A stretch of DNA of 36,460 bases from the NCBI RefSeq assembly GCF_900129055.1, contig NZ_FQUZ01000032.1, forward strand, positions 1 through 36,460. Direction: 5' to 3'. The notes under the pieces were generated by a model. That model searched no databases and was not told where the DNA came from. It saw nothing but the letters and a program-made list of their open reading frames with translations. A program made the position numbers and the translations under genes. Every line of letters begins with the position of its first letter. Position 1 is the first letter of the stretch. Origin of the DNA: Lampropedia hyalina DSM 16112 (lineage in GTDB: Bacteria; Pseudomonadota; Gammaproteobacteria; Burkholderiales; Burkholderiaceae_C). This document shows, in pieces, positions 1 to 7,707 of this stretch.

Positions 1-2
1 AG

Positions 3-311
3 CGTTGCAAAGAAATGAAGGTAACGCCCTCCATGGGGACGGTGGGTGATGCCTACGACAACGCCATGGCTGAGAGCTTTTTTGCGAGTCTGGAATGTGA
101 GTTGATTGACAGGAGAAGTTGGCCAACAAAGGCAGGAGCCAAGCGCGACATCTTTAGCTGGATCGAGGGCTGGTACAACCCGCACCGGCTGCATTCAGGC
201 ATCGGTTACCTGTCGCCTGTAGAGTTTGAAAAAAGGAGGAAAGGCAGCAAGAAATCTGTTTCCAAACCAACGCCAGAAATGGCCGATCCAGTGTTCTATA
301 CCCTCCGGTAA
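3..311 (+). mobile_element. IS3-family transposase OrfB, C-terminal part (cut by window start)
   Basis: This is the last third of the DDE integrase-like transposase of an IS3-family element. The frame is open from base 3, so the gene begins outside the window. The visible sequence has the family hallmark TVGDAYDNAMAESFFASLE, which carries the catalytic Glu, followed by the FSWIEGWYNPHRLHSGIGYLSP signature that ends these proteins. An IS end is plausible just after the stop, around 313-326 (gtgggggaacttca), because IS3 termini end in CA. The left end is not visible, so this cannot be confirmed. OrfA and the first catalytic Asp residues lie upstream of the window. Confidence 0.9.
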
Positions 312-349
312 TGTGGGGGAACTTCACCATCACGGGCTTCACCCGGTCA

Positions 350-955
350 GAAGGGTTTGAAAGCGATGCCAAAAGCCTGGATGCCAATACAGGGGCTGCG
401 CTGCGGCGAGATGCTTTGACCCTGCTACTGACCAACCCACGCGCCAAAAGGCTGTGCCTGCACGCCTTCAAAGGCTTTGTTTGGCCTATTCGAGGAACTG
501 TACGGCCAGCCTTCGGGTTCTGACTTCGCCTGCCTGCTCAACCACCCACACGGACGAAACTCGCGGGGCCACCGGCCACGTCTGGCTGCAATCGCTGGTT
601 CCCATACCGATACCCTCAAGGCCCGGGTACGTGTGTGCAACTCCCTGGAACAGCATGGAGAGGACCGCTTCACCTGATGGCACCGTGTCATGGACGACCA
701 CAGCAGCAAAACCCTGCACCGTGTGGGCTTCAGGCGCATGGTGACAGAAGACGGCACGCCCATCAAAAGCGATGCAGACCACCAGAAGGAATATGGCGAC
801 ACTATCAGCGCGCGCTATCAGGAAGGCGTGCAGATCGAATACTTCATTCTGCCCGATGCTTTCCATACCAAAGTTTGCAAAGGCCACGACCATAAAGTCG
901 TCCTCAATGTCCTGCTCCAGCACGGATGCTTGAAAGCTGGCCTACTATTTTCCGC
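350..955 (+). pseudogene. Decayed gene, possibly the C-terminus of a DUF927-type primase/helicase-like protein
   Basis: Coding-like protein sequence runs through here but is broken. About 353-475 reads in one frame (NTGAALRRDALTLLLTNPRA). It appears to shift near 475 into a second frame (LFGLFEELYGQPSG). An in-frame TGA at 675-677 interrupts that frame inside EDRFT*WHRVMDDHS. The same frame then continues with KTLHRVGFRR and EYFILPDAFHTKVCKGHD, and the original stop codon seems lost. The motif pair 'RVGFRR ... YxxLPxxFxxxVCxGxD' is what I remember from the C-terminus of DUF927 (COG5519) proteins of phages and integrative elements. That family call is from memory and tentative. Its position beside an IS3 end fits a degraded mobile region. 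Confidence 0.35.
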
Positions 956-984
956 CCTTGCTGGTACGCAGTGTAATACCCACA

Positions 985-1016
985 AAAAAACGCCACTGAA
1001 AATAGTGGCGTTTTTT
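985..1016 (-). terminator. Intrinsic terminator downstream of tRNA-His
   Basis: A perfect 7-bp stem, cgccact (991-997) with agtggcg (1004-1010), is flanked by an A-run on the left and a T-run on the right. It could therefore terminate transcription in both directions. On the minus strand it lies directly after the tRNA-His gene. Confidence 0.8.
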
Positions 1017-1024
1017 ATATTTTT

Positions 1025-1101
1025 TGGGGTGGCTGATGGGGATCGAACCCACGACCACAGGAATCACAATCCTGTGCTCTACCAACTGAGCTACAGCCAC
1101 C
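1025..1101 (-). tRNA. tRNA-His (GTG anticodon)
   Basis: Read on the minus strand, the sequence folds as a tRNA: acceptor GTGGCTG pairs with CAGCCAC, the D-arm contains AGCTCAGTTGGTAGAGC, and the T-arm contains GGTTCGATCC. The anticodon loop ATTGTGATT gives anticodon GTG. The extra 5' G (1101) opposite C73 (1028) is the histidine identity element. The 3' CCA is encoded in the DNA (1025-1027). A TATAAT -10 element lies just upstream on the minus strand at 1114-1119. Confidence 0.96.
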
Positions 1102-1113
1102 GAAGAATTCGAA

Positions 1114-1119
1114 ATTATA
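1114..1119 (-). promoter_or_regulatory. -10 element of the tRNA-His promoter
   Basis: On the minus strand this is a perfect TATAAT, about 13 nt before the mature 5' end of tRNA-His, in an AT-rich stretch unlike the surrounding GC-rich DNA. No clear -35 at 17 bp spacing is visible; a TTGGAA occurs 20 bp upstream. Confidence 0.5.
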
Positions 1120-1160
1120 TACGAATATATTCTGTTTTTTTCCAAAATTCCAAATCATTC

Positions 1161-1191
1161 GAAAAATCAGCCAACCCAACGGGATTGGCTG
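1161..1191 (-). terminator. Intrinsic terminator of ppiD
   Basis: On the minus strand, CAGCCAA..CCC pairs with GGGTTGGCTG (one bulged base, three-base loop) and is followed by GATTTTTC. It begins 9 bp after the ppiD stop codon, so ppiD and tRNA-His are probably separate transcripts. Confidence 0.7.
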
Positions 1192-1199
1192 CATCAACA

Positions 1200-3137
1200 T
1201 CAAGGCTGGGGCACACGGATCTGTACCTTGTATGCCTGCTTGAGGGTTTCGTAATAGGCTTCGGTCTCGGCCAGTGCCAGTGCCTGGGCATAGTCGGCCT
1301 GGCGCAGTTGCTGCATCCATGCCTGGGCCTCTGCACCTGTTTCGGCCTCTTGCACGACACGGTTGGTCTTGACCAGCAAATAACCTTGGCTTCCCTGTTC
1401 AATGCCTTCAAAGGCAGGCAAACGGTCTTGTGGGATTTGCATGATGCGGGCTATGGTTTGCGTATCAAGTCCCTGGCTATCCAGACGAGAGACCACCACC
1501 GGATTCTGCAATTGTTCAGCGGCCGTCTCGGGAGCATTTTGCCAGGCTTGCAAGGCCTGTGCGCCGGCTTCGCGGGCCAGTCGTGCAGCCTCTTGCGTCA
1601 CGAACAACTCCTGGTTCTGTGCTTGCACTTCTTCGAGTGGCAAGACCCGGGCGGGACGGTGCTGAACAATGCGTGCGGCGACGATCTGGTTGTTGCCAAT
1701 GTCGATGGCTTCCGAGTTGTACTGATCTTCCAGCAGTTTGCTGGAAAACAACTCTTCCAAAACCAGCGGGTTCAGCAAGGCTGCGGGAATATTGCCAGAA
1801 GGTTCTGTGTCTGCACTGGCGTTGCGTGTGATGCCTTGAGCAGTCTGGATGGGCAGATTCAGTGCTGTCGCAGCAGGCTCCAGACTGTCGGGTTGTTCAT
1901 GCGCCAGATTGCGCAGTTGTTCGGCAGCTTCGATGAATTGGTTGCGTGCCTGGCTGTTGCGCACATCCTTGCCGATCTGTTCACTGATTTCCTCAAAAGC
2001 AGGAATATCGGCAGCCTGGATGTCCGTGACCTGGATGATGTGGAAACCATACTCAGTGGCCACCACTTCGCTGATCGCGTCCTTCTCCAGGCGGAACAAG
2101 GCATCGTCAAAGGCAGGAACCATGGCCCCACGCGCCATCAGTCCAAGGTCGCCACCGGCTGCACTGGAGCCAGTATCCTGCGATTGGGTTTTAGCGATCT
2201 CGGCAAATTGACCGGGATTCTGCACCAGTTGCTCACGCAGGCCCAAGGCTTTCTGGCGGGCAGCATCGCGTTCATCCGTGCTCATGTCGGTCGTGGTACT
2301 GACGAGGATATGGCGCACACGGCGTTGCTCGGGACGGCGGGTGTAGCTCTGGCGATTGCTTTCGTAATATTGGCGCAGTTCGGCTTCACTGACATCGACA
2401 CTCGCGGCCACACTGTCGAGCGTGAGCAACACATACTGCACATCGACTTCTTCAGGCCGCTGGAACCGGGCTGTATTTTGCTGGTAGAAAGCTTGCAGCT
2501 GTGCTTCGGTGACGGCCACCCGATCGGTGTAGTGTGCTGGCAGGAATTGAGCCAGTTGCACTTCACGACGCTGGTAGGCCGCATCAATGGTGGCGACCGC
2601 CTGGCGTGGCGTGGTGATGCTGGCATCCTGCACGGTTCCAATGACCTGTTGCAGCCCCAGTTGGTAGCGCATGCCTTGCTCGAAGCTTTCGGGGGTCATG
2701 CCATAGCGGCTGGCGACCCACTCGCGATAGGCATTGACATCCAGCCTGCCATCGGCACTGCGCAATGCAGCAATGTCAGGGTCAGACTGAAGGGTGCGTG
2801 CCAGTTCGGCATCGCTGACCAGATAGTGCTTGTCCTGCATGGCAACGCGATACACCTCATCGCGCACGATGCGCTCCAGCACAGCGTATTTCTGCTCGGG
2901 GGAATCCAGCAACTGGGCACTGACTTCGGGGTTGTTCCTGCGTGCCTGATCGGCCATTTGCCTATGCACCTGATCCCACTGGTTCTGGGTAATGTCAGTG
3001 CCTGCCACCCGCGCCACCACCGGACTGCGCTGCGTGAGCATGCTGGCATCAACCCCCACAAAAACAAATGCCAGGATGACAAGCGGGAAGAAAATAATCA
3101 TTACCAGCTTGAGGTGCTTGCGAATAAATTCAAACAT
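1200..3137 (-). CDS. ppiD: Periplasmic chaperone / peptidyl-prolyl isomerase PpiD (SurA/PpiD family)
   Basis: This is a membrane-anchored periplasmic foldase thought to assist proteins leaving the Sec translocon. The 645-aa protein is of normal family length. It has a short cytoplasmic N-terminus (MFEFIRKHLK), one membrane segment at about residues 11-29, and a SurA-like N-terminal chaperone region at about 35-200. A parvulin rotamase domain follows at about 273-372, opening with RRVRHILVS and closing with GFHIIQVT. A long C-terminal chaperone-like region completes it. The start at 3137 places the membrane anchor correctly. It lies alone between two tRNA genes and has its own terminator. PpiD parvulin domains often have low catalytic activity; I cannot judge that from sequence here. 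Confidence 0.95.
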   Translation of the reverse strand: MFEFIRKHLKLVMIIFFPLVILAFVFVGVDASMLTQRSPVVARVAGTDITQNQWDQVHRQMADQARRNNPEVSAQLLDSPEQKYAVLERIVRDEVYRVAMQDKHYLVSDAELARTLQSDPDIAALRSADGRLDVNAYREWVASRYGMTPESFEQGMRYQLGLQQVIGTVQDASITTPRQAVATIDAAYQRREVQLAQFLPAHYTDRVAVTEAQLQAFYQQNTARFQRPEEVDVQYVLLTLDSVAASVDVSEAELRQYYESNRQSYTRRPEQRRVRHILVSTTTDMSTDERDAARQKALGLREQLVQNPGQFAEIAKTQSQDTGSSAAGGDLGLMARGAMVPAFDDALFRLEKDAISEVVATEYGFHIIQVTDIQAADIPAFEEISEQIGKDVRNSQARNQFIEAAEQLRNLAHEQPDSLEPAATALNLPIQTAQGITRNASADTEPSGNIPAALLNPLVLEELFSSKLLEDQYNSEAIDIGNNQIVAARIVQHRPARVLPLEEVQAQNQELFVTQEAARLAREAGAQALQAWQNAPETAAEQLQNPVVVSRLDSQGLDTQTIARIMQIPQDRLPAFEGIEQGSQGYLLVKTNRVVQEAETGAEAQAWMQQLRQADYAQALALAETEAYYETLKQAYKVQIRVPQP

Positions 3138-3330
3138 ATCGGTCGATGGAAACTCGGAAAACAGTTCTTCTGGAATGGTGCAGCCGACAAAAGTTCAACG
3201 GCATGGCCACCCTTGCGCTTGGGAAGGTCTGTATTGTGAAGGCAATGGATGCCGTTGGCAGGGTACCGCGTCGCAAAACACCACAAAATTCACCGCGCGC
3301 CCCATGCAATGCAATGAAAGTGATGCGGCA

Positions 3331-3362
3331 AAAAGAAAGGGCGAACATTTGCATGTTCGCCC
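3331..3362 (-). terminator. Intrinsic terminator downstream of tRNA-Val
   Basis: A perfect 10-bp stem, gggcgaacat (3339-3348) with atgttcgccc (3353-3362), has a 4-nt loop. On the minus strand it is followed by the T-rich run CTTTCTTTTT. It starts about 10 nt after the tRNA 3' end. Confidence 0.85.
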
Positions 3363-3372
3363 TGAAGACGGG

Positions 3373-3448
3373 TGGTGGGTGCTAACGGGGTCGAACCGCT
3401 GACCTACGCCTTGTAAGGGCGCCGCTCTACCAACTGAGCTAAGCACCC
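3373..3448 (-). tRNA. tRNA-Val (TAC anticodon)
   Basis: Minus-strand cloverleaf: acceptor GGGTGCT pairs with AGCACCC, the D-arm is AGCTCAGTTGGTAGAGC, the anticodon loop CTTACAA gives anticodon TAC, and the T-arm is AGCGGTTCGACCCCGTT. CCA is encoded at 3373-3375. A TATAAT -10 lies upstream at 3464-3469 (minus strand). Confidence 0.95.
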
Positions 3449-3538
3449 GCCTGTAAAAATAGCATTATATGCTTGAATTTTGCTTTGCTCGGATTCATGG
3501 CTTCAAAAAGCAGGTTTTTCATCATTTCAAGCCTGCCG

Positions 3539-4111
3539 TCAGACATCCCGAACCCGTGCACGGATTTCAGGCCCGGCTTTCTGAAGGTAATAGACCATCG
3601 ACCAGATGGTCAGCACCGCAGCAATCCACAGCAGCACCTGCCCCAGCAACCTGGTGTGAAACAACCCCAGCAGATGGTGGTCGTAGAGCAAAAAAGGGAT
3701 GGCGACCATTTGCGCGGTGGTCTTGAGTTTGCCAAGCATATGGACGGCTACGCTCTTGGATGCACCGATGCGCGCCATCCATTCGCGCAGGGCCGAGATG
3801 GCAATCTCGCGGCCAATGATGATGAGAGCCACGAATACATCAATGCGTTGCAGGTGTACCAGAATGAGCAGGCTGGCACACACCAGAAACTTGTCGGCCA
3901 CGGGGTCGAGAAACGCCCCAAAGGCAGACGTCTGGTTCAGCCGACGTGCCAGGTATCCGTCGAGCCAGTCGGTCAAGGCAAAGGCAATGAACAGTACGGT
4001 GGCCGTGAGGTTGGCCACGAACGAGCTGATGGGCAGGTAAAAGATCAGCACGATGATCGGGATGGCCACGATGCGGCTGAGGGTCAGGAGGGTGGGCAGG
4101 GTCAGGAACAT
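3539..4111 (-). CDS. pgsA: CDP-diacylglycerol--glycerol-3-phosphate 3-phosphatidyltransferase
   Basis: PgsA makes phosphatidylglycerol phosphate from CDP-diacylglycerol and glycerol-3-phosphate at the inner membrane, the first committed step to phosphatidylglycerol and cardiolipin. The CDP-alcohol phosphatidyltransferase motif is complete: D48, D51-G52, A55-R56, G65, D69 and D73 (TDWLDGYLARR...GAFLDPVADK). Several hydrophobic segments surround it. I chose the ATG at 4111 (190 aa, MFLTLPTLLTLSR) because it gives the family's usual N-terminus. The frame stays open to 4270, but that extension is polar and unlike PgsA. pssA, the other CDP-diacylglycerol branch enzyme, is also in this window (34612-35472). 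Confidence 0.95.
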   Translation of the reverse strand: MFLTLPTLLTLSRIVAIPIIVLIFYLPISSFVANLTATVLFIAFALTDWLDGYLARRLNQTSAFGAFLDPVADKFLVCASLLILVHLQRIDVFVALIIIGREIAISALREWMARIGASKSVAVHMLGKLKTTAQMVAIPFLLYDHHLLGLFHTRLLGQVLLWIAAVLTIWSMVYYLQKAGPEIRARVRDV

Positions 4112-4252
4112 GGTGGGCGAATGCGCGTTTTCATGGCAGTGCATCGAAGAATGGCGGGAATCATAACCGGATAACACCAGCAAACCCCGAGCGACACCGC
4201 GATGTCCTGCGGCTCGGGCACGCCTCACTGGCGGACACACCATCACATTGGC

Positions 4253-4294
4253 TTTTGCCCCCAATTCCACCGGGCACTGTCATTGGGGGCAAAA
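4253..4294. repeat. Perfect 13-bp inverted repeat between pgsA and the TauE/SafE gene
   Basis: TTTTGCCCCCAAT (4253-4265) and ATTGGGGGCAAAA (4282-4294) are exact reverse complements separated by 16 nt. They lie in the 304-bp gap between two divergent genes. No T-run follows on either strand outside the stem, so this is not a standard terminator. It could be an operator or an RNA hairpin in either leader. A second, smaller palindrome AGAACGT-GTTT-ACGTTCT lies at 4341-4358. The rest of the gap shows no gene. Confidence 0.5.
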
Positions 4295-4364
4295 TTCGCC
4301 CTGCGCCGTATTTCGCTGGAGTGGCGCAGGTTTTTCACGAAGAACGTGTTTACGTTCTAATGTT

Positions 4365-4384
4365 CCGCAGGGGTTTTGCAGACC
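4365..4384. repeat. Solo right arm of the 72-bp palindromic repeat
   Basis: ccgcagGGGTTTTGCAGACC matches 19 of 20 bases of the right end of the full elements at 25859-25930 and 33348-33419. The left arm and central hairpin are missing here. It sits 31 bp upstream of the TauE/SafE start codon. Confidence 0.6.
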
Positions 4385-4415
4385 GGCCTGCTGGCTGTGA
4401 CGGGTTGTTTGACTT

Positions 4416-5225
4416 ATGCCACTGGATATTTCCTTTCTGTTTTCTTTTTTGCTGCTGGGCACATTCATCGGCTTCATGGCGGGGCTGTTTGGCATTGGTG
4501 GTGGCGGCATCATGGTTCCGGTACTCACCGCCCTCTTCCTGCACTACGGCATTGCGGCCGACAGTGCCGTGCATCTGGCCCTGGGTACGTCGATGGCTTC
4601 GATTGTGATGACATCGATTGCCAGCCTGCGCGCGCACCATGCGAAGCAGGCGGTGTTGTGGCGGGTGGTGCGAACCATGTCGCCCGGTATTGTGGTGGGG
4701 ACGCTGCTGGCCACTTTTCTGGCGGTGCGCGTCAGTGGCCTGGCTCTGGCCTTGTTCTTCTCGGTGTACATGGCCTATGCGTCGGCCCAGATGTTTCTCG
4801 ACCGCAAACCCCAGCCGTCCAGGGAACTGGCCGGAAACACGACACTGGTGCTGGTGGGCTGCGGGATTGGAGTGATTTCGGCTCTGGTCTCGATTGGTGG
4901 CGGCTCACTGACCGTGCCATTTCTGGTGTGGCAGAACGTGAACATCAAGAAGGCGATTGGCACGTCGGCCGCCATGGGCCTGCCGATCTCGCTGGCAGGT
5001 TCAGTCGGCTATATGGTCAATGGCTGGGGGCAATCCACCGAAACCGGCAGCTACACGGTGGGCTTTGTCTATCTGCCCGCAGTGCTGCTGATTTCGCTTG
5101 CCAGCTCGGTGACAGCCCCGCTAGGAGCACGCTGGGCGCACCAGTTGTCGGTGGCTTCGCTGAAAAAGGGATTTGCTGTTCTGCTGCTGTTGCTCAGCCT
5201 CAACATGCTGCTGTCGGTGCTGTGA
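4416..5225 (+). CDS. TauE/SafE family membrane transporter (putative sulfite/organosulfur exporter)
   Basis: This is an inner-membrane protein of 269 aa, of normal length for the TauE/SafE (DUF81) family, whose members export sulfite, sulfoacetate or related anions. It shows the duplicated family motif: GLFGIGGGGIMVPVL in the first half (about residues 24-38) and SIGGGSLTVPFL in the second half. About seven or eight hydrophobic segments run through it. The substrate cannot be read from the sequence. It converges on fnr with a gap of only 9 bp, so there is no room for a separate terminator. The Shine-Dalgarno sequence is weak. Confidence 0.88.
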   Translation: MPLDISFLFSFLLLGTFIGFMAGLFGIGGGGIMVPVLTALFLHYGIAADSAVHLALGTSMASIVMTSIASLRAHHAKQAVLWRVVRTMSPGIVVGTLLATFLAVRVSGLALALFFSVYMAYASAQMFLDRKPQPSRELAGNTTLVLVGCGIGVISALVSIGGGSLTVPFLVWQNVNIKKAIGTSAAMGLPISLAGSVGYMVNGWGQSTETGSYTVGFVYLPAVLLISLASSVTAPLGARWAHQLSVASLKKGFAVLLLLLSLNMLLSVL

Positions 5226-5234
5226 AGGGGACTG

Positions 5235-5945
5235 TCACAGGGCGTTGGCCATCGTTTTGAGGGCGGCCATGTCGAGAATATGGACATGGCGGCTTTTCAC
5301 GGCGATCACGCCGGTATCCACCAGCTTGGTGAAGGTGCGGCTGACGGTTTCGAGCTTCAGCCCGAGGTAGCTGCCGATTTCCTCCCGGGTCATGCGCAGG
5401 ATGAACTCGGATGATGAAAACCCGCGTGCATTCAAACGCTGCGCCAGATTCAGCAGAAAGGCCGCCAGACGCTCCTCGGCCCGCATGGTGCCCAGCAACA
5501 GCATGACCCCGTGCTCGCGCACAATTTCCTGGCTCATGATCCGGTGCAGATGGCGTTGCAGAATGGGCATGTCCTTGGACAGGTCTTCGAGACGTTCCCA
5601 GGGCATGATGCAGACTTCGGTCGTCTCCAGGGCAACGGTATCGCACAGGTGCTGCTGGCTGCCGATGCCGTCCAGACCGATGATGTCGCCGGCCATCTGA
5701 AAGCCAATCACCTGTTCCTTGCCTGTTTCCGTGGCCACGAAAGACTTGAAAAAGCCGGTGCGCACGGCATAAAGCCCCTTGAACGCATCGCCATTGCGGA
5801 ACAATGCCTCGCCCCGCGACAACTTCCGGCGCGTGGTGACGATGGCATCGAGCTGTTCCATCTCGCGGGCATTGAGCCCGGTGGGCAGGCACAGCTCGCG
5901 CAGGTTGCAGCGGGAACAAATGGCAAGAGGGGGATCTTTTTTCAT
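5235..5945 (-). CDS. fnr: FNR-type oxygen-sensing transcriptional regulator
   Basis: This is a CRP/FNR-superfamily regulator that switches genes on low oxygen through a [4Fe-4S] cluster. It has the four cluster ligands: C10, C13 and C19 in ICSRCNLRELC, and C112. The spacing (C-x2-C-x5-C, then 93 residues to the fourth Cys) equals that of E. coli FNR. A cyclic-nucleotide-like sensor domain fills about residues 30-150. A helix-turn-helix near the C-terminus reads MTREEIGSYLGLKLETVSR; the E-x-x-S-R pattern recognises TTGAT half-sites. I chose the ATG at 5945 (236 aa). A TTG at 6041 would add 32 residues with no counterpart in FNR. It is divergent from hemN, a classic FNR target. Confidence 0.92.
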   Translation of the reverse strand: MKKDPPLAICSRCNLRELCLPTGLNAREMEQLDAIVTTRRKLSRGEALFRNGDAFKGLYAVRTGFFKSFVATETGKEQVIGFQMAGDIIGLDGIGSQQHLCDTVALETTEVCIMPWERLEDLSKDMPILQRHLHRIMSQEIVREHGVMLLLGTMRAEERLAAFLLNLAQRLNARGFSSSEFILRMTREEIGSYLGLKLETVSRTFTKLVDTGVIAVKSRHVHILDMAALKTMANAL

Positions 5946-6126
5946 GCAGGAAGGAGGAAAGGAATATCGCCCCGAGGGCCGCAACCGGGATGAGTCGCCA
6001 ATCGTCCCGGACAACAGGGACTTGGCCACATTATCGGGCAAAGCATGGCAGAGCTGGAGCGACGACCCATCATCTGAATCCCTATGTGCCAGTCATTCGA
6101 CAGGCCGCGCGAGATTTCTGTTTTAC

Positions 6127-6140
6127 TTGATGCGGGTCAA
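6127..6140. promoter_or_regulatory. FNR box in the fnr-hemN intergenic region
   Basis: TTGATGCGGGTCAA matches the FNR consensus TTGAT-N4-ATCAA with a single mismatch (GTCAA). It lies 111 bp before the hemN start codon and 181 bp from the fnr start, inside the 306-bp divergent gap. The gap holds no other gene that I can see. Activation of hemN is the likeliest role; autoregulation of fnr is also possible. Confidence 0.65.
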
Positions 6141-6251
6141 GCCGATGAGGCCGATTCAGGCGCACAGTGTGCGGGTGCGCCGTGCCTGCCCAGCAAAAGT
6201 CACTGAGGGTCTGCCGGGGGAATCGGTCACCACCTTTCAAGGATATCTTTC

Positions 6252-7694
6252 ATGACTGCCCCACGGATTGCCTTTCAGAATCCCCCCGCCGAACTGCTGG
6301 CACGCTTCGATGTTCCCGGTCCGCGCTACACCTCCTATCCCACCGCCGATCGTTTTGTCGAAGCATTCGGCATGGACGATTACGGGCTGGCCCTGCAACA
6401 AAGGCATTGCCAGCCACGGGTGCATCAGCGGCCACTGTCGCTGTATGTGCACATCCCCTTCTGTGCGCAACTGTGCTACTACTGCGCCTGCAACAAAGTC
6501 ATTACCCGCCACCCGGAACGCGCCGATGCCTATCTGCACCATCTGGAACAGGAAGCTGCATTGGTGGTGCAGCACTTGCAGGCATCCAGCCCTGAAGCCG
6601 GCACGAACCACGGCCCGGCACGCTTGCCGGAAGTATCGCAACTGCACCTGGGCGGTGGCAGCCCCACGTTTCTGAGCGATGAACAACTCACCACACTGAT
6701 GGCACTGCTGCGCCGACATTTTCATCTGATGCCCGATGCGGAGTGTTCAGTGGAAGTGGATCCCCGCACCGTCGATGCAGCCCGGCTGGCCCATTTGCGA
6801 CAGATAGGCTTCAACCGCCTGAGCCTGGGGGTACAGGACTTCAACCCCAAAGTGCAGGAGGCGGTACACCGGGTACAGGCCACCCAGGAAGTGTTCTCCC
6901 TGATGTTGGCCGCCCGTGCGCTGGGTTTCCACTCGATCAATGTGGATTTGATTTACGGGCTGCCCCGCCAGAGCCACGAGACATTTGCACACACCCTGGT
7001 GCTGCTGCTGGCCCTGCGGCCCGATCGCATCGCACTTTATGGCTACGCCCACCTGCCCGAACGCTTCAAGGCACAGCGGCGCATTGACGCGGAACGCCTG
7101 CCCGACACCAAGGAAAAAGTGGCCATGCAGGTTCTGGCATTGCAGGCCCTGGCCGAGGCAGGCTATATCAACATCGGCATGGATCACTTTGCCCTGCCCG
7201 GCGACAGCCTGGCAATGGCCAAGGCACGCGGGCAACTGCATCGCAATTTTCAGGGCTATAGCACCCAGCCGGACAGCGACCTGATCGGTCTGGGTGTATC
7301 GGCCATCAGCAAGGTGGGCACGACCTACAGCCAGAACGCACGCGAACTGGACGAATACTATGACCGGCTGGAACAGGAAGAACTGCCGGTGGTGCGCGGA
7401 CTGGCACTGAACCGCGACGATCTGGTGCGGCGCACGGTCATCATGGCGTTGATGTGCCAGGGAGTCGTGCAATTCGAGGCCGTGGAACTGGCCAATCTGC
7501 TGGACTTCAAGACCTATTTTGCGCAGGAACTACAGGCACTGGAAGAGTTTGCCGAGCAGGGTCTCGTCCATATTTCCGACACCTCCATCGAAGTGACAGA
7601 CAGTGGCTGGACGTTCATCCGTGCCATTGCCATGGTGTTCGACCGCTACCTGCAAGCCGACCGCAACCGCAATCGCTTTTCCCGCATCCTATAG
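6252..7694 (+). CDS. hemN: Oxygen-independent coproporphyrinogen III oxidase (radical SAM)
   Basis: HemN decarboxylates coproporphyrinogen III to protoporphyrinogen IX without oxygen, using a radical SAM [4Fe-4S] cluster, so haem can be made anaerobically. The cluster motif C-x3-C-x2-C is at C71, C75 and C78 (PFCAQLCYYCAC). The start PGPRYTSYPTADRF and later LHLGGGSPTFL are typical of true HemN rather than HemW. The length of 480 aa is slightly above E. coli HemN. An AAGGAT ribosome-binding site precedes the ATG by about 8 nt. It is transcribed away from fnr with an FNR-box-like site in the shared leader, so FNR control is likely. Confidence 0.95.
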   Translation: MTAPRIAFQNPPAELLARFDVPGPRYTSYPTADRFVEAFGMDDYGLALQQRHCQPRVHQRPLSLYVHIPFCAQLCYYCACNKVITRHPERADAYLHHLEQEAALVVQHLQASSPEAGTNHGPARLPEVSQLHLGGGSPTFLSDEQLTTLMALLRRHFHLMPDAECSVEVDPRTVDAARLAHLRQIGFNRLSLGVQDFNPKVQEAVHRVQATQEVFSLMLAARALGFHSINVDLIYGLPRQSHETFAHTLVLLLALRPDRIALYGYAHLPERFKAQRRIDAERLPDTKEKVAMQVLALQALAEAGYINIGMDHFALPGDSLAMAKARGQLHRNFQGYSTQPDSDLIGLGVSAISKVGTTYSQNARELDEYYDRLEQEELPVVRGLALNRDDLVRRTVIMALMCQGVVQFEAVELANLLDFKTYFAQELQALEEFAEQGLVHISDTSIEVTDSGWTFIRAIAMVFDRYLQADRNRNRFSRIL

Positions 7695-7707
7695 GCAAGG
7701 TCTGCGT

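Noticed and set aside
690-3239. 849-aa open frame on the plus strand
   Set aside because: Beyond about 955 it runs through the tRNA-His gene and then antisense through ppiD, whose minus-strand protein is clear. Only its first part has coding character (the pseudogene).
4376-5260. 294-aa open frame overlapping the TauE/SafE gene
   Set aside because: It is another frame of the same strand; the product is Gly/Arg/Ala-rich and matches no family, while the frame at 4416 gives a proper membrane protein.
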